Shown one piece after another: positions 35,065 to 43,450 of a DNA stretch of 48,483 nt. The notes under the pieces were generated by a model that worked only from the letters and a program-made list of their open reading frames with translations, was not told the DNA's origin and made no database searches. Both the position numbers and the translations under genes were made by a program. How positions within the stretch are numbered: the first letter of the stretch is position 1; every line of letters begins with the position of its first letter. The DNA is from Rhodospirillaceae bacterium (GTDB taxonomy: Bacteria > Pseudomonadota > Alphaproteobacteria > MPNO01 > UBA2964), in the NCBI GenBank assembly GCA_002709075.1, contig PAPV01000003.1, positions 5,844 to 54,326 of the forward strand, read 5' to 3'.

Positions 35065-35414
35065 AAAAAGTAGTTTACTGTTCTTAACTAAATACGAATG
35101 TTTATTACTTTTTATACAAAGTTTCTTTCACGAAAATTCAAAAAACAAACTTTCTCAAAAAAATATATTCGGAATTTGATTTGAACTTGATAATTAAATT
35201 TAAAAATTTACCTATTACAATTGGTTAAATACACATAAGGAGCCAGTGAAGGTAAGGCATTTTGATAACGCCCTTAAATTCTTTTTTTCGATCAATACCT
35301 TTTGAGACAAAAAAAAACAAGTATTATACCAAGCAATTGTAAAGGCAAGAATTGATAAACATTTGTTGCCCGCATTTCTAAAACACTTAACTTCATTAAC
35401 GGACGAGACATTAA
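35065..35414. other. Divergent intergenic region upstream of the Mo-hydroxylase gene
   Basis: 350 AT-rich bases between the AbrB-family gene (minus) and the CoxL-like gene (plus). A possible sigma70-type promoter for the latter is TTGAGA at 35302-35307 and TATACC at 35325-35330 with a 17-bp spacer. I found no ModE-type palindrome here and no coding sequence. Confidence 0.3.
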
Positions 35415-37766
35415 ATGAGTTACGGGATTGGTCAACCGGTCCATAGAATTGAAGATCCACGATTTCTTACCGGACGAGGAACCTATGTCGATGATATACA
35501 GTTACCAAGAATGGCTTATGGAGCCGTTGTTTATGCACAAGTTGCAAAAGCTACCATAAGGTCGCTCGACACGATAGCTGCTCGACAAATGCCCGGTGTG
35601 CTCGACATAATCACCGGACAAGATTTAAAAAAAGATAATATCGGATTTTTACCACCAGCATTCATGCCAGCTGATATGGGCGGACCGGAGGGATACCGAG
35701 CTGTGCGTCCAATTCTAGCTCACGAACAATCTAAATTTGTCGGAGACCGAATAGCATTTGTAGTTGCTGAGACTGAGTCTCAAGCTCGAGATGCCGCGGA
35801 GGAAATTGTTGTCGATCTCAAAATTGAAGACCCTGCCATATTTTCGGAAACCGCTGCTATTGACGGCGCGCCGGTTGTACACCAAGAAGCCGGTTCTAAT
35901 GTGTGTTATGAGTTGCAAATGGGCGACGAAGCTGCCGCTGAAACTGGACTTGCCTCTGCAGACCATATTGTAAAGTTAACAATCTATAACAACAGAATTA
36001 CAACAAACTCAATGGAACCAAGGGGTTGCATTGGTCAGTACGATCCATCCCAACAGCATTACACAATTTGGAGTAGCACACAAAACATCCACGGATTAAG
36101 ATTATTTTTAGCACAACATGTTTTCCACGTTCCGGAATCACGCTTAAGGGTAATTGCTAAGGATGTTGGGGGTGGGTTTGGTATGAAAAACTCCGTCCAT
36201 CAAGAGGAAGCGCTTGTTCTTTGGGCCTCACGCCGAATTAGCCGCCCAGTAAAATGGATTGCGGCAAGGTCAGAAAGTCACATTAGCGATGATCAAGGCA
36301 GGGATCAGTTAGTGACAGCAGAATTAGGCCTGAACAAATACGGAAAATTCACAGGTCTAAGATGGCGAGGTTTTTATAACGCAGGCGCATATTTGGCAAA
36401 TTCCGGAAATATTCCGATACAGCATTCATTAAAGCTTGCACCCACAGTCTATGACATACCAGCCACTCATGTTGCGCAAAAGTTAGTTTACACAAATACT
36501 GCTCCTATGGCTCCTTACCGTGGCGCTGGAAGGCCAGAAGCAGTTTTTTGCATGGAGAGACTTATAGATTTGGCGGCTAAAGAGACAGGTTTTGACCGAA
36601 TTGAACTTCGAAGAATTAATTATATCGATCCGGAAAATTTTCCTTATACAACAGCTACTGGATTTAAGTACGATTCCGGTGAGTTCGCAGCAACCATGGA
36701 TAAATGTTTAGAATTATCCGACAGTGTAAACTTTGAGAACCGCCGTCAATCATCAGAGGCCAACGGAAAACTTCGCGGACTGGGTATAATTTACTACATA
36801 GATAATTGTGGAAACTTCAATGAGAGAATGGAACTCCACTTCGACCCGAGCGGTGGATTAACGTTAAAAACCGGCACCCTTTCTCACGGACAAGGGCATG
36901 AAACAGTTTTCACACAGATGCTATGCGAAAAGCTTGGGATTGAACCAGAGTTTATAAATTTTGTTCAGGGAGATACTGATCAGGTGCCCTTTGGTCGAGG
37001 TACTTATGCGAGCCGGTCCATGACCGTTGGGGGGAATGCCCTGATTGCCGCAGCTGATGACATTATTCAAAATGGAAAAAAATTCGCTGCACACTATTTG
37101 GAAGCTAATCCTGATGACATTGAATTCGAAAACGGGGTTTTTCGTATTGCAGGCACTGACCGCAAAATTAATTTGGACGCCGTTGTTAAAAGGTCTTTTG
37201 CACCACTAGGCAATCCGGTTGAACTGGGAATTGGTTTACATGGAGTTGGCACATTTGGCATAACTTCGCCTAGCTTTCCAAATGGTTGCCATATTTGTGA
37301 GTTAGAAATTGATCCCGATACCGGAGCCACAGAGATTTCGAGCTACACCGTAGTCGACGATATTGGCCGAGTTCTAAATCCGCTTCTTGCGCACGGACAG
37401 ATACACGGCGGAGTAGCCCAGGGTGTTGGTCAAGCACTGCTGGAAGATATGATATATGACCGCCAATCTGGTCAAGTGTTGACGGGGTCTTTTATGGACT
37501 ACGGCATGCCAAAAGCTGATAACTTCCCCAATCTTGCAGTAGAAACCAATGAGGTTTTATGCAGAACCAACCCTCTCGGTGTAAAAGGTGTAGGCGAAGG
37601 CGGCACAGTAGGAGCAACACCATGCGTAATCAACGCTGTATTGGACGCCTTAGCCCCACTCGGGGTAACAGATATTCAAACTCCGGCAACGCCCAAAAGA
37701 ATATGGGAAGCTATTCAATCGAAAAATTTTAAATACACTGTCGCCACAAGTAATGCTAAGCGATAA
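35415..37766 (+). CDS. Xanthine dehydrogenase-family molybdopterin-binding subunit (CoxL-like, form II)
   Basis: Large Mo-cofactor-binding subunit of a molybdenum hydroxylase, 783 residues. It begins GIGQPVHRIEDPRFLTGRG as aerobic CO-dehydrogenase-family large subunits do. It has KDVGGGFGMK (about 251-260), APYRGAGRPEA (about 363-373, the form II signature rather than AYRCSFR of true CO dehydrogenase), and a C-terminal GVGEGGTVGA with the catalytic glutamate (about 738-747). The 2Fe-2S and FAD subunits that normally accompany it are not adjacent. It is followed 39 bp later by a dihydroxyphthalate-decarboxylase-like gene. Likely substrate is an aromatic or N-heterocyclic compound, by inference. 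Confidence 0.88.
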   Translation: MSYGIGQPVHRIEDPRFLTGRGTYVDDIQLPRMAYGAVVYAQVAKATIRSLDTIAARQMPGVLDIITGQDLKKDNIGFLPPAFMPADMGGPEGYRAVRPILAHEQSKFVGDRIAFVVAETESQARDAAEEIVVDLKIEDPAIFSETAAIDGAPVVHQEAGSNVCYELQMGDEAAAETGLASADHIVKLTIYNNRITTNSMEPRGCIGQYDPSQQHYTIWSSTQNIHGLRLFLAQHVFHVPESRLRVIAKDVGGGFGMKNSVHQEEALVLWASRRISRPVKWIAARSESHISDDQGRDQLVTAELGLNKYGKFTGLRWRGFYNAGAYLANSGNIPIQHSLKLAPTVYDIPATHVAQKLVYTNTAPMAPYRGAGRPEAVFCMERLIDLAAKETGFDRIELRRINYIDPENFPYTTATGFKYDSGEFAATMDKCLELSDSVNFENRRQSSEANGKLRGLGIIYYIDNCGNFNERMELHFDPSGGLTLKTGTLSHGQGHETVFTQMLCEKLGIEPEFINFVQGDTDQVPFGRGTYASRSMTVGGNALIAAADDIIQNGKKFAAHYLEANPDDIEFENGVFRIAGTDRKINLDAVVKRSFAPLGNPVELGIGLHGVGTFGITSPSFPNGCHICELEIDPDTGATEISSYTVVDDIGRVLNPLLAHGQIHGGVAQGVGQALLEDMIYDRQSGQVLTGSFMDYGMPKADNFPNLAVETNEVLCRTNPLGVKGVGEGGTVGATPCVINAVLDALAPLGVTDIQTPATPKRIWEAIQSKNFKYTVATSNAKR

Positions 37767-37805
37767 ATTAATGTAAAATAAAGTAATTTAATCCAGGAGA
37801 TTATT

Positions 37806-38798
37806 ATGTCTGACCTTCATCTTACTATGGCAATAAATCACTACGACCACGTGCAAGATTTGGCGTCGGGACGTGTTAAACCCGAAGGAATAGACCTTAC
37901 AGTAATAAATCACGGTCCTGAAGAAATTTTTCACCGATTTCTTTTTGGATTTGAATGGCAGATCTCTGAAATCTCAATGGGAATGAGCACATCACGTCTT
38001 TCGATGGGCAATGCGCCGTTTGTGCTAATTCCCATTTTCCCTTCACGTGTTTTTCGGCATTCCTCAATTTATATGATGAATAATGGACCCGTTAAGACCC
38101 CAGACGATCTAAAAGGGAAGCGTATCGGTATCCCTGAATGGGGCCAAACCGCGGGAATATATACAAGGGGTTGGATGGTTCACACTGCAGGGGTTGGGCT
38201 AAATGAAGTCAAATGGTTTCAATCCGGTATTAACGAACCGGGCCGTCAAGAAGCCTCAACGCTCAATTTACCTGAAGATGTTAGTTTGACAGTAATTACT
38301 GACCGGTCCTTAACGCAAATGTTGTTTGATAAAGATCTCGATTGTGTGTTTTCTGCAAGACCACCTAAAGAATTTCTTGAGGGGGACCCGAGAATAATTC
38401 AAATGTACCCAGATTTTCGGAGCGCGGAAGAAGAATATTTTAAAGAAACTGGTATCTTTCCAATAATGCATACTGTAGCTGTTCGCAAAGATGTCTTTGA
38501 GAAGAATCCTTGGGTGGCACAAAATTTGATGACTGCATTTGAAGACGCAAAGGCATTAAGTTATGCTCGTATGTCTGGTTACACAGTATCTCACTACCCC
38601 GTTCCATGGCTGTATCACGATGGCCTGAGGGAAAACCAAAAGTTGTTTAAGGGTGATTTTTGGCCCTATGGTATTGAACCCAATAAAACAACACTGACTG
38701 CCTTTTTAGAATTTGCTTGGGAACAAGGAACTATCCATAAAAAACTCTCCATTGAAGACTTATTTCCTGAAGAAGTTCGTCACCACTACAAACTATAA
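37806..38798 (+). CDS. 4,5-dihydroxyphthalate decarboxylase-like protein, copy 2
   Basis: 330-residue homologue of the product of 23437-24441, same family and layout. GNAPFVLIPIFPSRVFR (about 68-84), KGKRIGIPEWGQTAG (about 103-117), ARPPKEFLEGDPRI, EEEYFKETGIFPIMHT and DFWPYGIEPN match copy 1 block for block, whereas linker regions diverge. No signal peptide is present. The start has a CAGGAGA ribosome-binding site. Being the next gene after the CoxL-like subunit, it may decarboxylate the hydroxylated product of that enzyme; the pairing is inference. Confidence 0.75.
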   Translation: MSDLHLTMAINHYDHVQDLASGRVKPEGIDLTVINHGPEEIFHRFLFGFEWQISEISMGMSTSRLSMGNAPFVLIPIFPSRVFRHSSIYMMNNGPVKTPDDLKGKRIGIPEWGQTAGIYTRGWMVHTAGVGLNEVKWFQSGINEPGRQEASTLNLPEDVSLTVITDRSLTQMLFDKDLDCVFSARPPKEFLEGDPRIIQMYPDFRSAEEEYFKETGIFPIMHTVAVRKDVFEKNPWVAQNLMTAFEDAKALSYARMSGYTVSHYPVPWLYHDGLRENQKLFKGDFWPYGIEPNKTTLTAFLEFAWEQGTIHKKLSIEDLFPEEVRHHYKL

Positions 38799-39197
38799 AT
38801 GGCACTGATAAAAATGTGTAGGATTTTATAATCGCTGTTTATCTATTTTGTTTTTGCTGAAAATTTAACGGCTTTTTCTGTGGTGTATCTTTTTTTCATA
38901 GGCAATGTCTTGTTCTGCCGTACGGCCTTGTGTGAAATTGTTTTTTTTGGAGAAATTCAAGAAAGAAAAATCCCAAAATCGAAATCTTGACACAAATAAC
39001 GATAATTTCAGTAATTAAAAAATATGATTTCTAAAAAAAGGTACAGGTAAACTATGGATTATTTCTATTATAGATGAGTAATTTTTTATTTCAGTATTTG
39101 AGAGGCATAAAAAGGTTCCAAAAAGCTGAAACATCACCAATAGAACGGATTTAATACTACCTTTTGATCCTCACAATAGAAAAGGGCAAATCAAAAA
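38799..39197. other. Intergenic region before the ornithine cyclodeaminase-like gene
   Basis: About 400 bases with no ORF I can support. A possible promoter begins with TTGACA at 38987-38992 and TAATTA at 39012-39017, but the 19-bp spacing is poor. No strong inverted repeat is seen. Confidence 0.3.
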
Positions 39198-40334
39198 ATG
39201 TTAATAATCAACAACGAAACAGTCGGGAAGGTTCTGAATATGAAGGACTGCATCTCTGTGCAAGAAGATGCGTTTAAAAAACTGTCCAGTGGAGAGTCTA
39301 TGCATAGGCCACGTGTAGATATGTATATGCCTTGCAATAGAGAGGATGGTTATTTTCGGTGGGGCACGATGGAGGGAGCGAATGATGGGTTTTTTGCGAT
39401 CCGAATGAAATCAGACATAGTGCATTGGCCTAAAGATCAAAGTAAAAACTGGACGGAAGAAAAGTACTGCAGAGAGCCCGGCACATATTGTGGTTTAATA
39501 CTTCTTGTCAGCACAGATAATGCTGAGCCACTTGCATTTATAAATGACGGAATTCTTCAACATTACCGAGTTGGTGGAGGCGCCGCTTTAGGAGTGAAAT
39601 ACCTATCCCGACCAGAGTCACAAGTCGTAGGCATGCTTGGTTCCGGAGGCATGGCTCGAACTTTTCTAAATGCTTTTACCTGCGTCCGTGATATTTCAAA
39701 GTGTAAAGTTTACAGTCCTACAGAGGAACATCGTGTTGCCTTTGCCAATGATATGGAGAAAACCCTTGGCATCGAAGTTCTTCCGGTCGACTCCCCAGAA
39801 GAAGCTCTTCGCGATGTCGACATCGTCTCAAGCTGTACTGACTCGATGGAGCCGGTGTATAAGGCGGAGTGGTTAAAACCAGGCATGCATGTCACAAATT
39901 TGGGGCGAAGAGAGGTCAGCGATGAAGCTGCAAAGAAATTTGACGTAGTTATTCGTCAGGGGACCGCAGGATTGCAAATGAAACAAACGAAGAGATTTCA
40001 GGCCGAACGTGGGCTAAGCCCCGCTGCATTCATCGGGGGTACTAATTCTCAAATGAGAAGAATTCCTGGCAAAAACCCTAACCCTGGATTTGGTGGAGAC
40101 GATCCAGAATTTTCTGATCGAGGTAGGGGAGCAAGCAAACCTGATTTTCAAGCTTTAGCTCAAAATCCCCGATTAGGAAGAACCAATCCCAACCAAATAA
40201 CCTTTTACCGTAATGTTGGAAATCAAGGTCTTCAATTTTCTTCGGTTGGAGGCCTCGTTTATAAAGCCTGCAAAAAACTTGGATTAGGAAAACAGATCCC
40301 TACTGAGTGGCTACTACAAGATATAAGAGATTAG
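39198..40334 (+). CDS. Ornithine cyclodeaminase/mu-crystallin family protein
   Basis: NAD(P)-dependent enzyme of 378 residues in the OCD/mu-crystallin/ketimine reductase family. The Rossmann motif is GMLGSGGMARTFLNAF (about 143-158), preceded by YRVGGGAALGVKYLS and followed by DVDIVSSCTDSMEPVY and HVTNLGRREV. Family members include ornithine cyclodeaminase and imine/ketimine reductases; which applies here cannot be told. At 378 residues it is slightly longer than the common 310-350, owing to a Gly/Asn/Pro-rich insertion near 280-310. It is separated from its left neighbour by 399 bp and convergent with dksA. Confidence 0.83.
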   Translation: MLIINNETVGKVLNMKDCISVQEDAFKKLSSGESMHRPRVDMYMPCNREDGYFRWGTMEGANDGFFAIRMKSDIVHWPKDQSKNWTEEKYCREPGTYCGLILLVSTDNAEPLAFINDGILQHYRVGGGAALGVKYLSRPESQVVGMLGSGGMARTFLNAFTCVRDISKCKVYSPTEEHRVAFANDMEKTLGIEVLPVDSPEEALRDVDIVSSCTDSMEPVYKAEWLKPGMHVTNLGRREVSDEAAKKFDVVIRQGTAGLQMKQTKRFQAERGLSPAAFIGGTNSQMRRIPGKNPNPGFGGDDPEFSDRGRGASKPDFQALAQNPRLGRTNPNQITFYRNVGNQGLQFSSVGGLVYKACKKLGLGKQIPTEWLLQDIRD

Positions 40335-40426
40335 ATTAAAAGCTTTCAGTAAAAATGTTTTCTAAGACCCGCTTATTCGGATTTAACAATAAAGTGTGAT
40401 GTAAAAAGTATTTAATCCACATAGAA

Positions 40427-40840
40427 TCAATCATCGCGATACACTCTTTCTCGTCTCTCGTGCCGTTCCTGCGCTTCAAGACTCAGAGTTGCAATAGGAC
40501 GGGCCTCAAGCCGGCGCAACCCAATCTGTTCGCCTGTTTCTTCACAATATCCATAGGTCTTATTTTCAATTCTTCCCAGTGCTTCATCTATTTTTTGTAT
40601 CAATTTCCGTTCGCGGTCTCGAGTGCGAAGTTCAAGTGCACGATCTGTCTCGGCCGCCGCTCGATCTGCAATATCTGCCGCTGGAACCGTCTCTTCCTGC
40701 AGATGCTTAAGTGTCAAACCAGTTTCATTTAATAATTCTTGTCGCCAATTATTAAGTAATCGCTTAAAATATTCACGTTGCTTTGCATTCATGAATGACT
40801 CGTCCTCGGAAGGACGATAATTTTTTGGTAATTTTGCCAT
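40427..40840 (-). CDS. dksA: RNA polymerase-binding transcription factor DksA (single-cysteine variant)
   Basis: Binds the RNA polymerase secondary channel and works with ppGpp to adjust rRNA and amino-acid promoters. The coiled-coil holds the charged helix around LQEETVPAADIADRAAAETDRALELRTRD (in shorter pieces, about 44-72), including the conserved tip DxxDxA (ADIADRAA). The zinc-finger region reads YGYCEETGE ... ATLSLEAQERHERRE, so only one of the four usual cysteines is left, a pattern known in Alphaproteobacteria. 137 residues is normal. The ATG has a GAGG site upstream. Confidence 0.93.
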   Translation of the reverse strand: MAKLPKNYRPSEDESFMNAKQREYFKRLLNNWRQELLNETGLTLKHLQEETVPAADIADRAAAETDRALELRTRDRERKLIQKIDEALGRIENKTYGYCEETGEQIGLRRLEARPIATLSLEAQERHERRERVYRDD

Positions 40841-41004
40841 GGCTTACACCTCACAGCTCGAAATCGGCGCGGAGTATAAGAATGAGAATACGACTTAGCA
40901 AGTATTAAGCGACTTTGGTGCTAATGATTTTAAAATTTACTTTTGTAAACACAAAGCTTAGAACCTGATTCACATATTTATTTTAATACGTAAAAACAGC
41001 ATAT

Positions 41005-41364
41005 TTACTCATCATTTAGTAGAAGCGCAGTGAATAATTTGATTTCATCCGCTACAGAACTCGCCGCCTTTTGTTCGATACGGCGGTAACGTTTCAAAGC
41101 TTCAGCACCTGCATCAGTAAGCTGTGCGCCGCCTCCCCCACTGCCACCAGATGATGCAACAACCAAGGGAAAACGGAAGTCGCGGTTCATCGCCTCAATC
41201 AACTTCCATGCCCGACTGTAAGACATGTTCATATTCCTCGCCGCTGCGGAAATTGAACCACTTTGCGAAATAGCGTCGAGTAAGTCTGCTTTTCCTGGGC
41301 CTAACGCTATTGTTTTCCCCATAAGGATTCTCAAACGTGGGCGATTAGCATTATCCCTGATCAT
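41005..41364 (-). CDS. modE: ModE-like winged-helix regulator (DNA-binding domain only)
   Basis: 119-residue protein matching the N-terminal DNA-binding domain of ModE: GKADLLDAISQSGSISAAARNMNMSYSRAWKLIEAMNRDF (in shorter pieces, about 24-63) and the wing GGSGGGGAQLTDAGAEALKRYR. The C-terminal molybdate-binding (Mop/TOBE) domains of E. coli ModE are absent. The start overlaps the end of mobA by 14 bp. A canonical ModE palindrome lies upstream of moaA in this window, making it the obvious target. How molybdate is sensed without the Mop domains is unclear. Confidence 0.83.
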   Translation of the reverse strand: MIRDNANRPRLRILMGKTIALGPGKADLLDAISQSGSISAAARNMNMSYSRAWKLIEAMNRDFRFPLVVASSGGSGGGGAQLTDAGAEALKRYRRIEQKAASSVADEIKLFTALLLNDE

Positions 41365-42025
41365 AATTCAGAACTTGCTTTTCAGCCATTTCAAAATCTT
41401 CAGGGTTGTTGATGTTGAAAAATGGGTCATTTGGTTCAGTGGGCCATTCAACCCCCATGGATTTACAACGGGAAATCAACACATTGACCTCGCTCACTCC
41501 CTCTTCCAAAACTGCACGATGTAAAAATTTATGCAGCCTGACCCGCCAGAGGCTGCAAATGTAATGTACTCGTTTCCCGGAGTGAGAGTAAACTATATCG
41601 ACATCTTTATTTTGCACTTGCCAATAAAGTTGCGTTACAAAATCACTTGGTAAGAATGGAGTGTCGCAGGGAAAGCTTGCAATCCATTCGGTCTCAGGAT
41701 GAAACTTTCTAACCCATTCCATTCCAGCAATAATACCCCCTAGTGGACCAACATGGTCCTTACTTTCATCTTGCACGATAGGTATACCGAATGAACAGTA
41801 TTTTTCGTTCCTATGATTAGTACTTAAGCAAAGTGCTTTAAGTTGTGGTTGCACAATTGCAAGTATTCTTTTCAATAGCGGAACTCCGGCTAATACCATA
41901 AAAGCTTTATCATGTCCGTTCATACGACGGGAATGACCTCCCGCGAGTAGGACACCGCAAACTTTGTTCTTAGCAATCAAGGCTGAAATACCAATCTCGA
42001 GTGGACATTTTAAGATTAATCTCAA
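41351..42025 (-). CDS. mobA: Molybdenum cofactor guanylyltransferase (MobA)
   Basis: Transfers GMP from GTP to Mo-molybdopterin. The N-terminal GVLLAGGHSRRMNGHDKAFMVL (about 24-45; nucleotide-binding LAGGxSxRMGxDKA signature) is clear, followed by PIVQDESKDHVGPLGGIIAGM (about 85-105) and SFPCDTPFLPS (about 117-127). The available starts are TTG at 42025 and a later TTG near 41980; the first ~20 residues are atypical, so the true N terminus is uncertain. It overlaps modE-like downstream. It may also supply dinucleotide cofactor for other Mo enzymes. Confidence 0.88.
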   Translation of the reverse strand: MRLILKCPLEIGISALIAKNKVCGVLLAGGHSRRMNGHDKAFMVLAGVPLLKRILAIVQPQLKALCLSTNHRNEKYCSFGIPIVQDESKDHVGPLGGIIAGMEWVRKFHPETEWIASFPCDTPFLPSDFVTQLYWQVQNKDVDIVYSHSGKRVHYICSLWRVRLHKFLHRAVLEEGVSEVNVLISRCKSMGVEWPTEPNDPFFNINNPEDFEMAEKQVLNYDQG

Positions 42026-42317
42026 CTTGCAAATATAATTCCATACTGCTCGAATATATTATTCCTATCCAAACTTCTGATAATTTCTTAAGTGTTTTTG
42101 TCTTGGATTGTCTGCAACAAGTAAAATTATCCGAATTCCCGAACTAAAACAACAAACCATAGAGTGTTATACAATACTTCACAAAACATTCTTCAAAAGC
42201 TTGAGATGCAATAAGTTCCTGTGCGATCATACCTTGCAAACATGGTTAAATAATATCACTCGAATCAATTTCTTAAAATTCGGAATATTTGCTCTAAAAA
42301 AATCAGATATCGTTATT

Positions 42318-42665
42318 TCAGGTATCATTATTATTGCGTGAGATTTTAAAAAAATTTATCAAGCGCATGCTGTATTTTGAGAAATGTTGAAATTCTCCAA
42401 AGCAAACACTGACAAGGATCAAAATTATCTGATAAACAACGAAAAGTATTAATATTCGAAACGTCCAATATAAGAAATTATTTAACAATACAAATTCAAG
42501 TCCTATAAGATCAAGTATTTGGCCCGACACCACAACAGACAGGCTCCCACTCACGCCAAAGATAAAAAATATTAACGCGAGATGTTTTGGCGACCGCGCA
42601 CCAAATATTAATACAATTCGATTAATTAATTTACGCAGAGGGCTATCAATTTTTTTCTTTTCCAT
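42318..42665 (-). CDS. Small membrane protein, DUF6787-like
   Basis: 115-residue protein with two or three hydrophobic helices (about 28-50 and 65-90), a basic N terminus (MEKKKIDSPLRKLINR) and a polar C terminus. The patterns HLALIFFIFGVSGSLSVVV and FRILILFVVYQIILILVSVCFGEF resemble a family of uncharacterised small membrane proteins (I believe DUF6787), recalled rather than searched. It lies 11 bp after hmuV on the same strand and is therefore likely the last gene of the heme-uptake operon. Function unknown. Confidence 0.55.
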   Translation of the reverse strand: MEKKKIDSPLRKLINRIVLIFGARSPKHLALIFFIFGVSGSLSVVVSGQILDLIGLEFVLLNNFLYWTFRILILFVVYQIILILVSVCFGEFQHFSKYSMRLINFFKISRNNNDT

Positions 42666-42676
42666 CCTTCTTCAAC

Positions 42677-43450
42677 TCAAAAGTGCCTGATACGAAGAGG
42701 GTTTTCCGTCACGGTCATCTCTAGACCATAAACATCGCGCAGGTTTGAAACTGTGAGAATTTCTCTCGGGCTTCCCTCAGCAAATATCCTTCCATTGCTA
42801 AGAATAACGATTCTGTCCGCAAAATGGGCTGCAAGGTTTAAATCATGAAGGATTACCATAACACCGAGCCCCTTTCGGGTTTCATTCTTCAAAGTAGACA
42901 AGGCCACAATCTCATGCGGTAAATCTAGGTTTGATGTTGGTTCATCAAGTAATATAAATTTGGGCTCTTCATAATTAATCTCTTCCCAAACTTGAATCAT
43001 TGCTCGTGCAAGTTGGATGAGTTGTTTTTCTCCAGCAGAGAGGTGCCGGAATCTCCGTTTTAAAATATCCACTAAACCTAACAAAGTTGAGATGACATCC
43101 AGTTTTTTTCTATTTGTTTTTTTATCAACGAACTTGCCGGTGACGAAAGTTCCCATTTCGACAACCTCTCCAGCCAAAAAGTTATAAACAATATCTTGGC
43201 TTTGCGACATTACACTTCGAAAATGGGCTCTTGATTCAAGAGCAAGATCTCTGATTGGTGTGTCTGCATATAGTATTTCACCTTTTGTTGGAATAATATC
43301 CCCGGCCAACAAATTTAATAATGTAGATTTTCCAGAACCGTTAGGTCCGATTACAGCCAACATCTCACCCGGAACAAGTTTTAAATTTATCACGTTAAGA
43401 GAAAATTTTTGGGTCAAAAAATATACAATATTTTGTAAAGAAATACTCAA
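42677..43450 (-). CDS. hmuV: Heme ABC transporter ATP-binding protein (HmuV)
   Basis: ATPase of the heme importer, 257 residues. Walker A GPNGSGKST (about 36-44), signature LSAGEKQLIQLARAM (about 138-152), Walker B FILLDEPTSNLD (about 165-176) and the H-loop LHDLNLAAHFADR (about 200-212) are all intact. It starts with TTG inside the hmuU stop (TTGA overlap), so translation is coupled. The order T-U-V-DUF on the minus strand is that of heme-uptake operons. Confidence 0.92.
   Translation of the reverse strand: MSISLQNIVYFLTQKFSLNVINLKLVPGEMLAVIGPNGSGKSTLLNLLAGDIIPTKGEILYADTPIRDLALESRAHFRSVMSQSQDIVYNFLAGEVVEMGTFVTGKFVDKKTNRKKLDVISTLLGLVDILKRRFRHLSAGEKQLIQLARAMIQVWEEINYEEPKFILLDEPTSNLDLPHEIVALSTLKNETRKGLGVMVILHDLNLAAHFADRIVILSNGRIFAEGSPREILTVSNLRDVYGLEMTVTENPLRIRHF

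Noticed and set aside
35215-35460. Minus-strand open frame across the CoxL-like start
   Set aside because: It overlaps the beginning of a clear Mo-hydroxylase gene and sits in AT-rich intergenic DNA, so it is most likely a chance ORF.
35415-37766. True aerobic CO dehydrogenase large subunit
   Set aside because: The active-site loop reads AYRGAGR-type (form II) rather than AYRCSFR, and the medium and small subunits are missing.
42108-42341. Plus-strand 77-residue open frame between mobA and the heme operon
   Set aside because: It lacks a good ribosome-binding site, overlaps the small membrane protein gene, and does not look like a protein family I know.
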